Positions 17,745 through 24,446 of a stretch of DNA of 64,000 nt are shown in pieces. The stretch comes from a virus. A program made the translations under genes and the position numbers. Every line of letters begins with the position of its first letter. Position 1 is the stretch's first letter. The DNA is taken from positions 1 through 64,000 of IMG/VR virus record IMGVR_UViG_3300045256_000282; one strand, given 5' to 3'. The notes under the pieces are model-generated. The model searched no databases and was not told the DNA's origin. It worked only from the letters and a program-made list of their open reading frames with translations.

Positions 17745-19127
17745 ATGGAACAACTGCAAGCACTCATTAAGGCGCTGGAAGCGGGTAGCTACAATGCTGC
17801 TCCTGGATCTCTGGTTCAGGGCTCAGCATTGCAGCACGAAGATCTCTCTCCAGTCATGCAAAACGTCACTTTTGGTGACGAGCACATCAAGTTGCAGAAG
17901 GCGTTGAAAATCGAAGACGCTAAATCTCAACTTGTTCAATTTAACCGTCAGCTTAGCTACGGTACCTTCGGCGGAAGCGCCCAGTATGAAGGTGGTATTG
18001 GTGAAGAAGACACCAGTGACTACATTCGTGCGGTGGTACCAATGGCCTACTACAGCACGACTCGTCGTGTCACAGTGGCTGCTAACATGATCGGTGCTTT
18101 CGACGGCGTAAAAGCTGAAGATCGCGCATCGGAAGATGCTGCTAAGAAAATCGTTGGCGATATCGAGTTGGACATCCTTAAAGGTATGTCTGATTTCTCT
18201 AACGCTGGTGTTTTCGACGGTAACCCAGGCGCAATTGCTGCCCTCCCGAACATGTTCGGTTTGGATCAGCAAGTTCGCCAATCTGACGCTCAAGCTTCTA
18301 CTCAGGATCTCATGTTCGCTGAGTACGGCTCTGACCAATCGGTCGTTCTTTCGGCTGACGGATCGCTCACGCAATCCATCATCGAAGATTCGGCTGTCCG
18401 TTCAGCAATGAACATGGGTCATGCCGATAAGTTCATGCTTGATCCGATCTCGTTGTCCGCATACAACAAGATCTCTCACGCTAAGGAACGCATCGTTCTC
18501 GCTGGCTCTCCTCAAGAAGCTAGCGGCGCTGCTCTCCGCCAACAGTGGACCAGTTCGGGCGCTGTCAGTCTTGAAGCTTCGCGCTTCATCTCTGGCAAAA
18601 CGCGTCCTGCTAAGGCCCGCGCTGGAAGCCCAGCAGCTCCTGCTGCTCCTTCTGACGCTGCAGTCTTGGCTGCTGGATCGCTGCTCGAAGCTGGTAGCTA
18701 CGTTTATTACGTAACTGCTGCTAACGAGCGTGGTGAATCACTTCGTTCTCCTTCGATTTCTAGCGCTGTAGCTTCGGCTGGCGATGCTGTTGATCTCACG
18801 ATCACGGCTGTTGCTAACGCCAAATACTACAACGTGTATCGTTCGGACGTTGGTGGTTCGGCTGCCGATGCTAAGTTCATCGGTCGCGTGAAGCAAGCCC
18901 TTGGAAACCCTGTGTTCCGTGACCTCGGCAATCGTAGCCCTGGCTCGGTCACTGGCTACCTCCTCCAGATGGACACTTGGTCACTTCATCAGTTGGCTCC
19001 TTACAGCAAGCTCAAACTTGCTGTTAGCGATCTCAGCTTGCCTGAAGCGCACTTCCGTTTCCTCTGCTTGGCTGGTCTCCAACCTCGCAAAAACGTCTTG
19101 ATCGACAATATTGACGGTCAGCTTTAA
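17745..19127 (+). CDS. Major capsid protein with inserted Ig/FN3-like domain
   Basis: 460 aa, ideal AAGGAG site. Assigned by position (after scaffold, before terminator), by its strongly optimised codon use compared with neighbours, and by the HK97-fold pattern: N-arm, ALKIEDAKSQLVQFNRQLSYG, MAYYSTTRRVTVAANM, LDILKGMSDF, MLDPISLSAYNKI. Residues about 305-385 form a separate beta domain (AGSYVYYVTAANERGES, then YYNVYRSD) like Ig/FN3 insertions that decorate capsids. The C-terminus (LPEAHFRFLCLAGLQPRK) returns to the core. A strong terminator follows. Confidence 0.88.
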   Translation: MEQLQALIKALEAGSYNAAPGSLVQGSALQHEDLSPVMQNVTFGDEHIKLQKALKIEDAKSQLVQFNRQLSYGTFGGSAQYEGGIGEEDTSDYIRAVVPMAYYSTTRRVTVAANMIGAFDGVKAEDRASEDAAKKIVGDIELDILKGMSDFSNAGVFDGNPGAIAALPNMFGLDQQVRQSDAQASTQDLMFAEYGSDQSVVLSADGSLTQSIIEDSAVRSAMNMGHADKFMLDPISLSAYNKISHAKERIVLAGSPQEASGAALRQQWTSSGAVSLEASRFISGKTRPAKARAGSPAAPAAPSDAAVLAAGSLLEAGSYVYYVTAANERGESLRSPSISSAVASAGDAVDLTITAVANAKYYNVYRSDVGGSAADAKFIGRVKQALGNPVFRDLGNRSPGSVTGYLLQMDTWSLHQLAPYSKLKLAVSDLSLPEAHFRFLCLAGLQPRKNVLIDNIDGQL

Positions 19128-19151
19128 TTAGTTGATTTAGTTAAGAAATTT

Positions 19152-19186
19152 GGCCTCGGTTGTCTCTGACAACCGGGGCCTTTTTT
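19152..19186 (+). terminator. Rho-independent terminator after the capsid gene
   Basis: GGCCTCGGTTGTC and GACAACCGGGGCC form a long stem with a TCT loop, followed by TTTTTT. It separates the capsid transcript from the homing endonuclease gene. Confidence 0.92.
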
Positions 19187-19243
19187 ATGCAAAATTGATT
19201 ATTTTGGCTTTAGATCAACCTTGACAGGTATGATATACTTAAT

Positions 19244-20770
19244 ATGATGAAGGCTAAGGATCAAACTACAGAACGGATCGTTGCAGAAAGGTTTCCCAAA
19301 GGGGATACTGCTGAGAAGATCGCCTTAGATTTGAACCTAACAATATCCGCTATAAATTATCATATTAATAAGCTAAAACTCAGAAAGCCTATAGATAGGT
19401 CCAGACCATGCACAATATGTGGGATTGTCTTTGTACCTAAATATAGCGATGGTGTAAAGAAGAACAAGTATAAAACATGCTCTGTAGAATGTTATAGTGC
19501 ATTCCTGAGTAAGAGCCGTACTAAGTACTCCGAAGATGATATTCAAAAAGTTAAGGACCTAAAGAGTAGGGGTGTTGAAAACTTTTTGATTTCTAAACAA
19601 ACTGGGGTAGACATAAATAAGGTCAAAGAGATAGTAAGGAAAAACAACCTATTCTTAGACACTGCCGTTAAGACTAAAAATTCTCAAAAAGGTAAGGCAT
19701 TAAAAAACCCAGACCATATGTCCCACATGAGAAGCGGCCATATGGAACTTTCTGAGGAACAGTTTTACAAAAAAATTAAACTCATTGAGAAGGACATAGA
19801 ATTAGGTTTAGGCACAGCTTCTGGTTTGGCTGTAAAGTACGGATTGGTACCGGCCTCCGTAGTAGCAGTACTTAATAGGCAGGGAAAGAAGAGCCTTTTA
19901 AACGTCAAGGAGTCAACCGGACAAGTTGGTGTTAAAGAGTTTTTAGAAAGTATTGGCTTAAAAGTTTCCTACAACGACAGGAAAGCAATAAAACCCAAGG
20001 AGATTGACATCTACGTTGAGAGCAAGAAGATCGGTATCGAGTACTGCGGTATATACTGGCACTCAGACCTGTTCATAGACGATAATACCCACCTGGACAA
20101 GATGAAGATGGCCAATGCTGCGGGAATTCGTCTGATAACGATATTTGAGGATGAGTGGTTGAATAGGCAGGATCAGGTTAAGAACTTCCTTAAGGCTACA
20201 CTTGGTGTTAGCGATAGGAAGCTACACGGTCGAAAATGCACCGTTAAGATCATACCTGCCCTTGTCGGTAAGACCTTCATGGAAAACTATCATATACAAG
20301 GTGCTGCCATTAGGAGCATGGTCTATCTAGGGCTTTGGCATGAGGATGAACTGGTAGGTGTTATGAGTCTAGGTAGGCATCATAGGCGCTCAGCTAACGG
20401 TGAAGTGGTGTTGGATAGGTTATGTTTTAAGGATGGGGTTACCGTGTCAGGAGGATCCTCAAAGCTTCTGTGTGTAGCAATAGGGTGGGCTAAAAAACAA
20501 GGTTTTACGAAGATGGTAAGTTGGTCCGACAACAGGTGGTCCCAGGGTGACGTATACCGGGCCTGTGGCTTTAAGCTTGAAGAGGAGCTTAGGAGGGACT
20601 ATAGCTACGTTAAGCAAGCCGGGCGTGTCTCCAAGCAATCCTGCACCAAGGCAGCCTTAGCTAGGCTGGGTGCGGTAGGGGCTACTGAGAAGGAGATGGC
20701 CGAAAGCCTTGGGTATGCTAGGATTTGGGATTGCGGCAAGAAGCGATGGGTACTGGAAATCGAGCAATAA
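19244..20770 (+). CDS. Free-standing EDxHD (Vsr-like) homing endonuclease
   Basis: 508 aa. Order: helix-turn-helix (residues about 5-45), zinc finger CTIC...CSVEC (about 55-82), a second DNA-binding helical region, then a very-short-patch-repair-like nuclease core: EIDIYVESKKIGIEYCGIYWHSD, HLDKMKMANAAGIRLITIFEDEW (about 254-310). This is the EDxHD family exemplified by I-Bth0305I. The C-terminal 180 residues (RSMVYLGLWHEDELVGVMSLGR, YRACGFKLEEE) look like a GNAT-type fold often fused to these enzymes. It sits alone between the capsid terminator and a head gene, typical of a mobile insertion next to a conserved gene. Its codon use and AGG/AGA-rich arginines differ from the capsid gene. Confidence 0.87.
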   Translation: MMKAKDQTTERIVAERFPKGDTAEKIALDLNLTISAINYHINKLKLRKPIDRSRPCTICGIVFVPKYSDGVKKNKYKTCSVECYSAFLSKSRTKYSEDDIQKVKDLKSRGVENFLISKQTGVDINKVKEIVRKNNLFLDTAVKTKNSQKGKALKNPDHMSHMRSGHMELSEEQFYKKIKLIEKDIELGLGTASGLAVKYGLVPASVVAVLNRQGKKSLLNVKESTGQVGVKEFLESIGLKVSYNDRKAIKPKEIDIYVESKKIGIEYCGIYWHSDLFIDDNTHLDKMKMANAAGIRLITIFEDEWLNRQDQVKNFLKATLGVSDRKLHGRKCTVKIIPALVGKTFMENYHIQGAAIRSMVYLGLWHEDELVGVMSLGRHHRRSANGEVVLDRLCFKDGVTVSGGSSKLLCVAIGWAKKQGFTKMVSWSDNRWSQGDVYRACGFKLEEELRRDYSYVKQAGRVSKQSCTKAALARLGAVGATEKEMAESLGYARIWDCGKKRWVLEIEQ

Positions 20771-20774
20771 TCTT
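20769..20774 (+). promoter_or_regulatory. AATCTT late-promoter candidate
   Basis: AATCTTATATAGG begins inside the stop of the endonuclease gene and would transcribe the small head gene at 20847 with a leader of about 65 nt. Confidence 0.4.
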
Positions 20775-20788
20775 ATATAGGTAACATG

Positions 20789-20812
20789 ACTGGTTCCCTG
20801 GAATTAACCAGT
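20789..20812 (+). other. Stem-loop in the leader of the 20847 gene
   Basis: ACTGGTT and AACCAGT form a perfect 7-bp stem with a 10-nt loop, 34 nt before the start. No T tract follows, so it is not a terminator; it may stabilise or regulate the leader. Confidence 0.55.
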
Positions 20813-20846
20813 GGTACCTGATTATCGATAACAAAGGAGATGAATC

Positions 20847-21140
20847 ATGGCACTGTCAAAAGACGCAAAACGAAGACTCGAATCCGCAATCTGTGATCGT
20901 AAAGCTGCAGCAGAAATCGCTGCCGCTATCGACGCTGGTAAAAATGCTAAGGCTGCCTCTATCGCAGCTTTGGGCGTTACAGCAAACCTCCCTGCAGTCC
21001 CAGGAAGCTTTGCCGACCTCGCAGCAGCTCGCACCGCTGTTGAGGCTCAACGCGCCGCTGCAGAAGCTCGCTTGGATGCTATCGAAGCTAAGATCGATGC
21101 TACCCTTGCCGCTCTTAAAGCTGCTAAATTGATGGCTTAA
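20847..21140 (+). CDS. Ala-rich head fibre/decoration-type protein
   Basis: 97 aa. The N-terminus (MALSKDAKRRLESAICDRKAAAEIAAAID) resembles the capsid-binding start of small post-capsid head fibre or decoration proteins. Residues 60-95 are a regular Ala-rich coiled coil (RTAVEAQRAAAEARLDAIEAKID). Codon use is as optimised as in the capsid gene, suggesting high expression. AAAGGAG site. It is followed by its own terminator, so it is a single-gene transcript. Confidence 0.72.
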   Translation: MALSKDAKRRLESAICDRKAAAEIAAAIDAGKNAKAASIAALGVTANLPAVPGSFADLAAARTAVEAQRAAAEARLDAIEAKIDATLAALKAAKLMA

Positions 21141-21164
21141 TACTATATCAAATTAGTATACTAA

Positions 21165-21196
21165 GGGGCTGCTAGGAAACTAGCGGCCCTTTTTTA
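21165..21196 (+). terminator. Rho-independent terminator
   Basis: GGGCTGCTAG, GAAA tetraloop, CTAGCGGCCC (one G-U pair), then TTTTTTATTTT. It ends the plus transcript before the convergent thymidylate kinase gene. Confidence 0.92.
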
Positions 21197-21198
21197 TT

Positions 21199-21879
21199 TT
21201 ATAGACCGCCAACATGGGCCGCATGAGAGTGGGCAAGGATATTGTCCATATCGTTCAAAACGGCGTCAAGCTGCCTACGAACGCCCTCAATGTCCTGGTT
21301 TGCGTCGATCTCGTAGAACTGCGTGGCGGTGCCATTAAACTTATCCTGATCGATATACTTGCGAAAACTAGATCGCACCTTCTCCTGAAAAGGAACGCCC
21401 TTCATTTCTATGACGTCCATACCCTCTCCACGCTTGATCCGGCGAGCAAGTGCGGTTTCAGTGTTGACCGAGAAGTAGATTACCACGTCCGGTAGTAGGG
21501 TGCTGTTCTTAAGAAGTCCGTTATACAGGCTGTTAGTAAACTCTTCCGAAACGTTATGGTCAGTGTAGGAAAGGTGGCTATACCAGCCTCGGTCAGAAAC
21601 AACCAGGTGTGGTATGTTTGAGCTTTCGGCCAAGGATCTGAACCAGGCGTCGTTCTCGTATCGCATGGCCGAGAAGATAAGCTCCATGGATTCGCCGCGA
21701 AGGTTGCTTTCTGGGTTTAAAACGAATTCTCGCATCTTGACGCAAGACTGGATATGTGGATTCCCGACCTCTCGGGTCTCAACGACCTTCAAACCCCTGG
21801 CTTGTGCGGCCTCAATAAAGTATTTAAGACCCGTAGTCTTCCCTGCGCCGTCAGTGCCTTCGAACTCAATTTTAAGCAT
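21199..21879 (-). CDS. tmk: Thymidylate kinase
   Basis: 226 aa, the usual length. P-loop FEGTDGAGKTT (residues 6-16), DR-type motif SDRGWYSHLSY with the catalytic Arg and the dTMP-binding Tyr, and the LID RRIKRGEG. It phosphorylates dTMP to dTDP to supply dTTP for phage DNA synthesis. It lies on the minus strand between late head and neck genes, so it must be transcribed independently; an AATCTT element lies upstream in its orientation. The C-terminal tail ends in a His-rich stretch (AHSHAAHVGG) not typical of the family. Confidence 0.93.
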   Translation of the reverse strand: MLKIEFEGTDGAGKTTGLKYFIEAAQARGLKVVETREVGNPHIQSCVKMREFVLNPESNLRGESMELIFSAMRYENDAWFRSLAESSNIPHLVVSDRGWYSHLSYTDHNVSEEFTNSLYNGLLKNSTLLPDVVIYFSVNTETALARRIKRGEGMDVIEMKGVPFQEKVRSSFRKYIDQDKFNGTATQFYEIDANQDIEGVRRQLDAVLNDMDNILAHSHAAHVGGL

Positions 21880-21916
21880 CCTCTAACTCCTTGTTTTTAT
21901 TAAATAACCCGTAGCT

Positions 21917-21922
21917 AAGATT
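21917..21922 (-). promoter_or_regulatory. AATCTT late-promoter candidate for tmk
   Basis: Minus-strand AAATCTTAGCTACGG lies 38 nt upstream of the tmk ATG. Together with the plus-strand element at 21986 it forms a divergent pair, each pointing at its own gene. Confidence 0.45.
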
Positions 21923-21985
21923 TACGTCAGCCTCCGTATTTACAATACTACCCTTTGTGATATTATGAAGTCAAGGGTCGATGGC

Positions 21986-21991
21986 AATCTT
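21986..21991 (+). promoter_or_regulatory. AATCTT late-promoter candidate
   Basis: CAATCTTAAACAGAG lies 27 nt upstream of the GTG start at 22018, before its TTTTGGAGG ribosome site. Confidence 0.45.
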
Positions 21992-22017
21992 AAACAGAGA
22001 ACCCTTTTGGAGGCACT

Positions 22018-22404
22018 GTGAGATTATACGCCAAACCGATTAAAAATTTTGCAAACATCAACCAGTTTGATTATGCAACCGAGTGGAATGTCCGTAAAGA
22101 TGAGGACAATTCCCTTTATTTTCAACTAGTTGACCTTGACCAGGACGGCTTAAGATACCTTCCTACCGACCCATCCTATTCTGTTGTTGTGACCTTTCCA
22201 TCCCTGAATACGGCTGGGACCCTAGTAAAAAGCGCCGTTCAGGCAAGCCCCCTAGATAACTCGATCTGGCGGGTGGACCTTTCTTCGACTGAAGTTCCTT
22301 TTAGCGGGAACGTTCAGTTTGCCCTAACTGAAGGTACCAAGGTCCGAAGGTTCTCCTTGATCGATGGTATCGTTGTAGAGGGTGTCGATAACGGAGGTTG
22401 CTGA
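22018..22404 (+). CDS. Small virion/neck protein, unknown
   Basis: 128 aa with a GTG start after GGAGG. Beta-rich with a typical Ig or barrel pattern (YSVVVTFPSLNTAGTLV, NSIWRVDLSSTEVPF, VRRFSLIDGIVVE). Not recognised. First gene of the neck and virion-protein operon; its stop overlaps the next start. Confidence 0.72.
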   Translation: MRLYAKPIKNFANINQFDYATEWNVRKDEDNSLYFQLVDLDQDGLRYLPTDPSYSVVVTFPSLNTAGTLVKSAVQASPLDNSIWRVDLSSTEVPFSGNVQFALTEGTKVRRFSLIDGIVVEGVDNGGC

Positions 22405-22565
22405 TGGCTAAAAGACGACGTGCCTCAAAACGTTCCGTAAGATGCACCCTATGCACAACCCACAGGTGGTTTGGTAACTCTAAGGGTCGTTTTAAAGCAA
22501 AAGATGAACAGCTTAAAAAGCTAAGCAAAAAAGAGATCAAAGATGTCAGACTACACAAAGAGTAA
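22404..22565 (+). CDS. Small basic zinc-ribbon-like phage protein (53 aa)
   Basis: MAKRRRASKRSVRC then CTLCTTHRWFGNSKGRF and a Lys-rich helix. A Cys-x-x-Cys-x-x-His arrangement suggests metal binding. CGGAGG site, TGATG overlap with the previous gene and a 23-nt overlap with the next. Small basic proteins with a C-x2-C-x2-HRW motif are common next to head-tail genes of large phages; the role is unknown. Confidence 0.75.
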   Translation: MAKRRRASKRSVRCTLCTTHRWFGNSKGRFKAKDEQLKKLSKKEIKDVRLHKE

Positions 22566-23379
22566 AAGTTTTCCAACGACGACGTACCCGATACATGCCA
22601 ACGGCACCTCAGGCCTACTTAAGCGGGTTGAGCCCCTACTCACCCCAGAGAAGTTAAAAAGTCGCCATTTAAAAGGCGTACTCGAGTTGGCAAAAAGGTT
22701 TGGAATTACCTACACGAACGATGAGCTTAAGGATAGGATCAACCTAGCAACAAATCAGACCGAGATTGAGCTTGGCGTACCGATCTTTGCGGAGCAATTT
22801 AAGGAAAAGCATCCTTTTGACGTAAACTTGTACCGGGCATTTATTCATATCAGGACAGAACAAGGTCCGATCGTTTCTTTAGAAGACTTCTCCATCGTTT
22901 CCTCTGATCAACAAACAATTTTCAACGTGCCGATCCAGTGGGTTGAGACTGCTCAATTCCATCAGCGACAGATCAACGTAATTCCGCTACTCTCAAACTT
23001 CGGCGGCACTACGGTGAACACCCCAGTAGCTTCTGGCGGTATCGCATATCTTAGCATCTTACTTAACCAGTTTGGCTTTATTCCAAGTTACTGGCAGGTT
23101 ACCTATACCGCTGGAGTTTGTAAAGATCCAGGATGTGTTCCTGTTGTAGTAAATGAGCTTATCGGGACGATAGCCGCCATGGAAATGCTTAGCAGCATCG
23201 CCCCAAACAACCTACACACCTCCGTGAGCCTTTCTCAAGACGGTATCGGGCAAAGCTCAAGCAATCCTGGGCCTCAGTTATTTCAGATGAGGATGCAAGA
23301 ACTTGAAGCAAAGAAGAAAACTCTGATGGGACAAATTAAGAGGGTTTTCAGCGCCAAGTACTTTCTTTCGAACATCTAA
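22543..23379 (+). CDS. Candidate head-tail adaptor/neck protein
   Basis: 278 aa. The N-terminal third is helical (LKGVLELAKRFGITYTNDELKDRINLATNQTEIELGVPI), similar in feel to head-completion adaptors that bind under the portal, followed by a beta domain (YRAFIHIRTEQGPIVSLEDFSIV, NVPIQWVETAQFHQRQINVIPL). Not assigned to a named family. Its place after the portal/capsid block and before virion-associated enzymes supports a neck role. Confidence 0.72.
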   Translation: MSDYTKSKSFPTTTYPIHANGTSGLLKRVEPLLTPEKLKSRHLKGVLELAKRFGITYTNDELKDRINLATNQTEIELGVPIFAEQFKEKHPFDVNLYRAFIHIRTEQGPIVSLEDFSIVSSDQQTIFNVPIQWVETAQFHQRQINVIPLLSNFGGTTVNTPVASGGIAYLSILLNQFGFIPSYWQVTYTAGVCKDPGCVPVVVNELIGTIAAMEMLSSIAPNNLHTSVSLSQDGIGQSSSNPGPQLFQMRMQELEAKKKTLMGQIKRVFSAKYFLSNI

Positions 23380-23387
23380 GAGGAATC

Positions 23388-24446
23388 ATGAGAAACCTAG
23401 TTTCAAGACCACACATCATTCTTTCGGTAGAAAATCCGGGTTACCCCGCATCTTCTCCCGTATCTCACGATGTGGCCGTTAAGAGTCTAGAAAAATTAGG
23501 TGGTGGCAAGGTTCATACGATCAAAGGGCATTACGGGAAGCCTGAGCAGAGTATCTTGATAAGCGATCCTAGTGACGAGCAGGCGCAGTTTGCAAGGCAC
23601 CTTGCCCACTCTACCGGGCAGGAATCCCACATAGAGAGTGACGGACATAGTCACAAGATGTATTTTAATAACGGACCTAAGGCTGGCTCTATCGTACATG
23701 GTCGCGGAACTAAGTGGCACTCAAAGGCACCAAAAGACTACTTCACCACCCTTCCGTCTGGGGAAACTTTTACTCATAACTTTGAGATGGAGAAGGCTGA
23801 AAAAACACCGGGCTCAGGTGTAAAGATTAATCCTCAGCATGGAGCACAGATTGCTCAGGCATATGAAAGCATGAAACATGACCCTTCTCATCCCGATGTT
23901 AAGGCGGCGTATGGGGCACTTATAAGCGAGACTAAGGATCAGTTCAAAAAGATCTTGGGTTCTGGATTTAAGATTTCTAAGATAAAACCAGGCCAGGCAA
24001 ACCCATACAAAACTTCTAAAGATATGCATCACGATATAGAACACAACAAGCATCTTTGGTATTTTCCAACAGAGGCTGGGTTTGGTTCTAGTGATCAATC
24101 AAGTTCTGATCATCCCATGCTTGCGCCTACGGAGTTTACACACGGAGATCACAAGCTTCTTGCTAATGACATGTTCAGGATAGTACATGACATAAATGGG
24201 CACCATCTGGGTGGAAAAAGTGGATTTGGTCCAAAGGGAGAGCATGAGGCATACCTTCATCACAAGACTATGTACTCACCTATGGCAGGGAAGGCTTTGG
24301 CTACCGAAACGATGGGACAAAATAATACAGTTAATTTTGGACGTCATGGTGAAAATAATCGTAAGAATCCTTCTAAAACGATATATGCTGATCAAAAAGC
24401 TGGACTTTTGCCTGATAACATCATAAACGGAGATTGGCACAAATGA
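23388..24446 (+). CDS. Polyvalent-type virion protein with HDxxGH motif
   Basis: 352 aa. The first 90 residues (GGKVHTIKGHYG, EQAQFARHLAHSTGQESHI, MYFNNG) resemble small domains found in polyvalent phage proteins. The C-terminal half holds FRIVHDINGHHLGG, GEHEAYLHHKTMYSP and ATETMGQN, a His/Glu-rich set conserved among unrelated phages and plausible as a metal site; no enzyme activity is known to me. It ends ATGA into the next gene and so heads a four-gene coupled cassette (23388-28529). Confidence 0.68.
   Translation: MRNLVSRPHIILSVENPGYPASSPVSHDVAVKSLEKLGGGKVHTIKGHYGKPEQSILISDPSDEQAQFARHLAHSTGQESHIESDGHSHKMYFNNGPKAGSIVHGRGTKWHSKAPKDYFTTLPSGETFTHNFEMEKAEKTPGSGVKINPQHGAQIAQAYESMKHDPSHPDVKAAYGALISETKDQFKKILGSGFKISKIKPGQANPYKTSKDMHHDIEHNKHLWYFPTEAGFGSSDQSSSDHPMLAPTEFTHGDHKLLANDMFRIVHDINGHHLGGKSGFGPKGEHEAYLHHKTMYSPMAGKALATETMGQNNTVNFGRHGENNRKNPSKTIYADQKAGLLPDNIINGDWHK

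Noticed and set aside
17823-18374. 183-codon open frame opposite the capsid gene
   Set aside because: It is a shadow of the highly biased capsid codons, without a start signal or protein-like pattern.
19222-19243. TTGACA before the homing endonuclease as a strong promoter
   Set aside because: The hexamer 17 bp downstream overlaps the start codon and does not match a -10; kept only as a weak possibility.
20789-20812. Hairpin as a terminator
   Set aside because: No T tract follows and it lies in the leader of a gene.
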